The notes below the pieces were generated by a model that did no database searches, was not told the DNA's origin, and was given only the letters and a program-made list of their open reading frames with translations. From a bacterium (GTDB taxonomy: Bacteria; Ratteibacteria; UBA8468; B48-G9; JAFGKM01), in assembly GCA_029548585.1 (NCBI GenBank), contig JAKPNC010000134.1, positions 1 through 15,298 on the forward strand: a DNA stretch of 15,298 nucleotides, read 5' to 3'. Of this stretch, positions 15,199-15,298 are shown piece after piece. Made by a program: the position numbers and the translations under genes. Positions within the stretch are counted from its first letter, which is position 1, and each line of letters begins with the position of its first letter.

Positions 15199-15298
15199 AG
15201 CTGAGCGTAGTTGTTCCCGCCATGAACGAGGAGGAGAATCTCCCTGAAACCCTGGAAGGCATATCAAAAAGCCTCGATATTTCCGACGTGGAGATCCT
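15195..15298 (+). CDS. GT2 family glycosyltransferase, N-terminal part (cut by window end)
   Basis: Thirty-four codons are visible, starting with MKLSVVVPAMNEEENLPETL. This is the first strand and loop of a GT2 enzyme, most like the DPM1-like subgroup (compare SVIIPVFNEEKTI in the gene at 7712). The ATG overlaps the previous TGA, and AGAGGGG at 15182-15188 provides a good ribosome-binding site. The catalytic acidic motifs lie beyond the window, so donor and exact subgroup cannot be stated. Confidence 0.8.
   Translation, partial: MKLSVVVPAMNEEENLPETLEGISKSLDISDVEI

Noticed and set aside
1..15298. CRISPR arrays, tRNA/rRNA genes, tandem repeats, rho-independent terminators
   Set aside because: I saw no regularly spaced repeats, no tRNA-like or rRNA-like stretch, and no GC-rich hairpin followed by a T run. 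The T8 at 1687-1694 is at a gene end but lacks a preceding hairpin I could recognise.

Overview
This window is a dense, one-directional surface-polysaccharide (O-antigen, capsule or exopolysaccharide) biosynthesis locus from a bacterium. All supported genes lie on the + strand, junctions are a few bases or short overlaps (four ATGA overlaps), and no stretch over 300 bases lacks a gene. I see no tRNA, rRNA, CRISPR array or convincing terminator. The host is probably Gram-negative: the locus has a Wzx-type flippase remnant, undecaprenyl-linked style glycosyltransferases and AGG/AGA-rich arginine codons. It could be a Desulfobacterota-, Nitrospirota- or Omnitrophota-like anaerobe, but the sequence does not fix the phylum.

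Layout. (1) 1-584: the 3' end of an IS3-family transposase gene and probable right end of the element. It joins, in frame, the AT-rich last third of a polysaccharide flippase gene that has lost its 5' part. (2) 590-3938: three glycosyltransferases, one GT2 and two GT4, the first two AT-rich. (3) 3969-6568: an AsnB-type glutamine amidotransferase/asparagine synthetase coupled to a NodB-type polysaccharide deacetylase. (4) 6532-10747: a membrane GT-C glycosyltransferase, a DPM1-like GT2 (polyprenyl-phosphate-sugar synthase type), a zinc-ribbon SAM methyltransferase and a second, longer GT-C glycosyltransferase. (5) 10725-15198: a nucleotide-sugar module with a CDP-paratose-2-epimerase-like SDR, UDP-glucose 6-dehydrogenase, UDP-glucuronate decarboxylase (UDP-xylose synthase) and a dTDP-L-rhamnose-4-epimerase-like SDR with an inserted zinc ribbon. 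(6) 15195-15298: the first 34 codons of another GT2, cut by the window end.

How it fits together. The sugar-nucleotide genes should supply UDP-glucuronate and UDP-xylose, perhaps a 6-deoxytalose donor and one further epimerised sugar. The cytoplasmic GT2/GT4 enzymes would build a lipid-linked oligosaccharide. The DPM-like GT2 plus GT-C enzymes look like a lipid-phosphate-sugar branch that adds sugars on the far side of the membrane, in the style of ArnC/ArnT. AsnB and the deacetylase are candidates for trimming or amidating sugars. The window has no initiating transferase (WecA/WbaP type), Wzy polymerase, Wzz regulator or intact flippase, so the locus must extend beyond it or depend on genes elsewhere.

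The points most worth checking are the IS/flippase junction, an Arn-like module lacking the aminotransferase, and the possible uronamide-forming role of AsnB. Individually the enzyme families are known; I did not find a clear wholly new system.
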